NCBI GenBank assembly: GCA_020849155.1
Contig: JADLGU010000008.1
Location: 1-7,197, forward strand
Reading direction: 5' to 3'
Length of the DNA stretch: 7,197 bases
Origin: Rhodocyclaceae bacterium
Lineage (GTDB): Bacteria > Pseudomonadota > Gammaproteobacteria > Burkholderiales > Rhodocyclaceae
Shown: piece by piece, positions 5,577 to 7,197 of the stretch
Numbering within the stretch: position 1 is the stretch's first letter
Layout of the letters: the number at the start of each line of letters is the position of its first letter
Notes under the pieces: model-generated
What the model saw: only the letters and a program-made list of their open reading frames with translations
What the model was told of the DNA's origin: nothing
Database searches by the model: none
Position numbers and translations under genes: made by a program

Positions 5577-7197
<1,621 letters not shown>

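Overview
The window comes from a GC-rich chromosome whose codons favour G or C in third position. Together, an AcdA-type acyl-CoA dehydrogenase, a DUF1631 protein, electron-transfer flavoprotein:ubiquinone oxidoreductase (ETF-QO), a small hotdog thioesterase and acetoacetyl-CoA synthetase suggest a betaproteobacterium, perhaps Rhodocyclales. That placement is inference from family resemblance and base composition; there is no rRNA or phylogenetic marker here.

Layout: (1) 1-620, 3' end of an acyl-CoA dehydrogenase gene (+). (2) 621-1162, a 542-bp gap without a convincing protein gene but rich in structure. It has a terminator-like hairpin whose U-tract lies on the minus-strand side, a long imperfect hairpin at 680-752, smaller competing stems at 756-813, a well-formed cyclic-di-GMP-I (GEMM-I) riboswitch aptamer at about 855-955, and about 200 nt of further leader. 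(3) 1163-3460, a full-length DUF1631 gene with a strong Shine-Dalgarno sequence. (4) 3461-5092 (-), ETF-QO, meeting DUF1631 tail to tail with no bases between the stop codons. (5) 5093-5168, a 76-bp divergent control region with a palindromic TATAAT box inside a perfect 8-bp inverted repeat. (6) 5169-5576 (+), acyl-CoA thioesterase, overlapping by 4 nt (ATGA) with (7) acetoacetyl-CoA synthetase, which runs off the right edge.

Most genes serve acyl-CoA metabolism. The dehydrogenase reduces ETF, ETF-QO passes those electrons to ubiquinone, and the thioesterase and acetoacetyl-CoA synthetase remove and add CoA. The DUF1631 gene is the outlier. Its leader carries a c-di-GMP aptamer, so this protein of unknown function is probably controlled by the second messenger that governs the switch between motility and biofilm. 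Its own C-terminal region looks like a PilZ-type beta-barrel without the canonical c-di-GMP-binding residues. This riboswitch-DUF1631 pairing is the most interesting element of the window. Second are a candidate small RNA on the minus strand at 621-752 and the symmetric divergent operator at 5121-5159.
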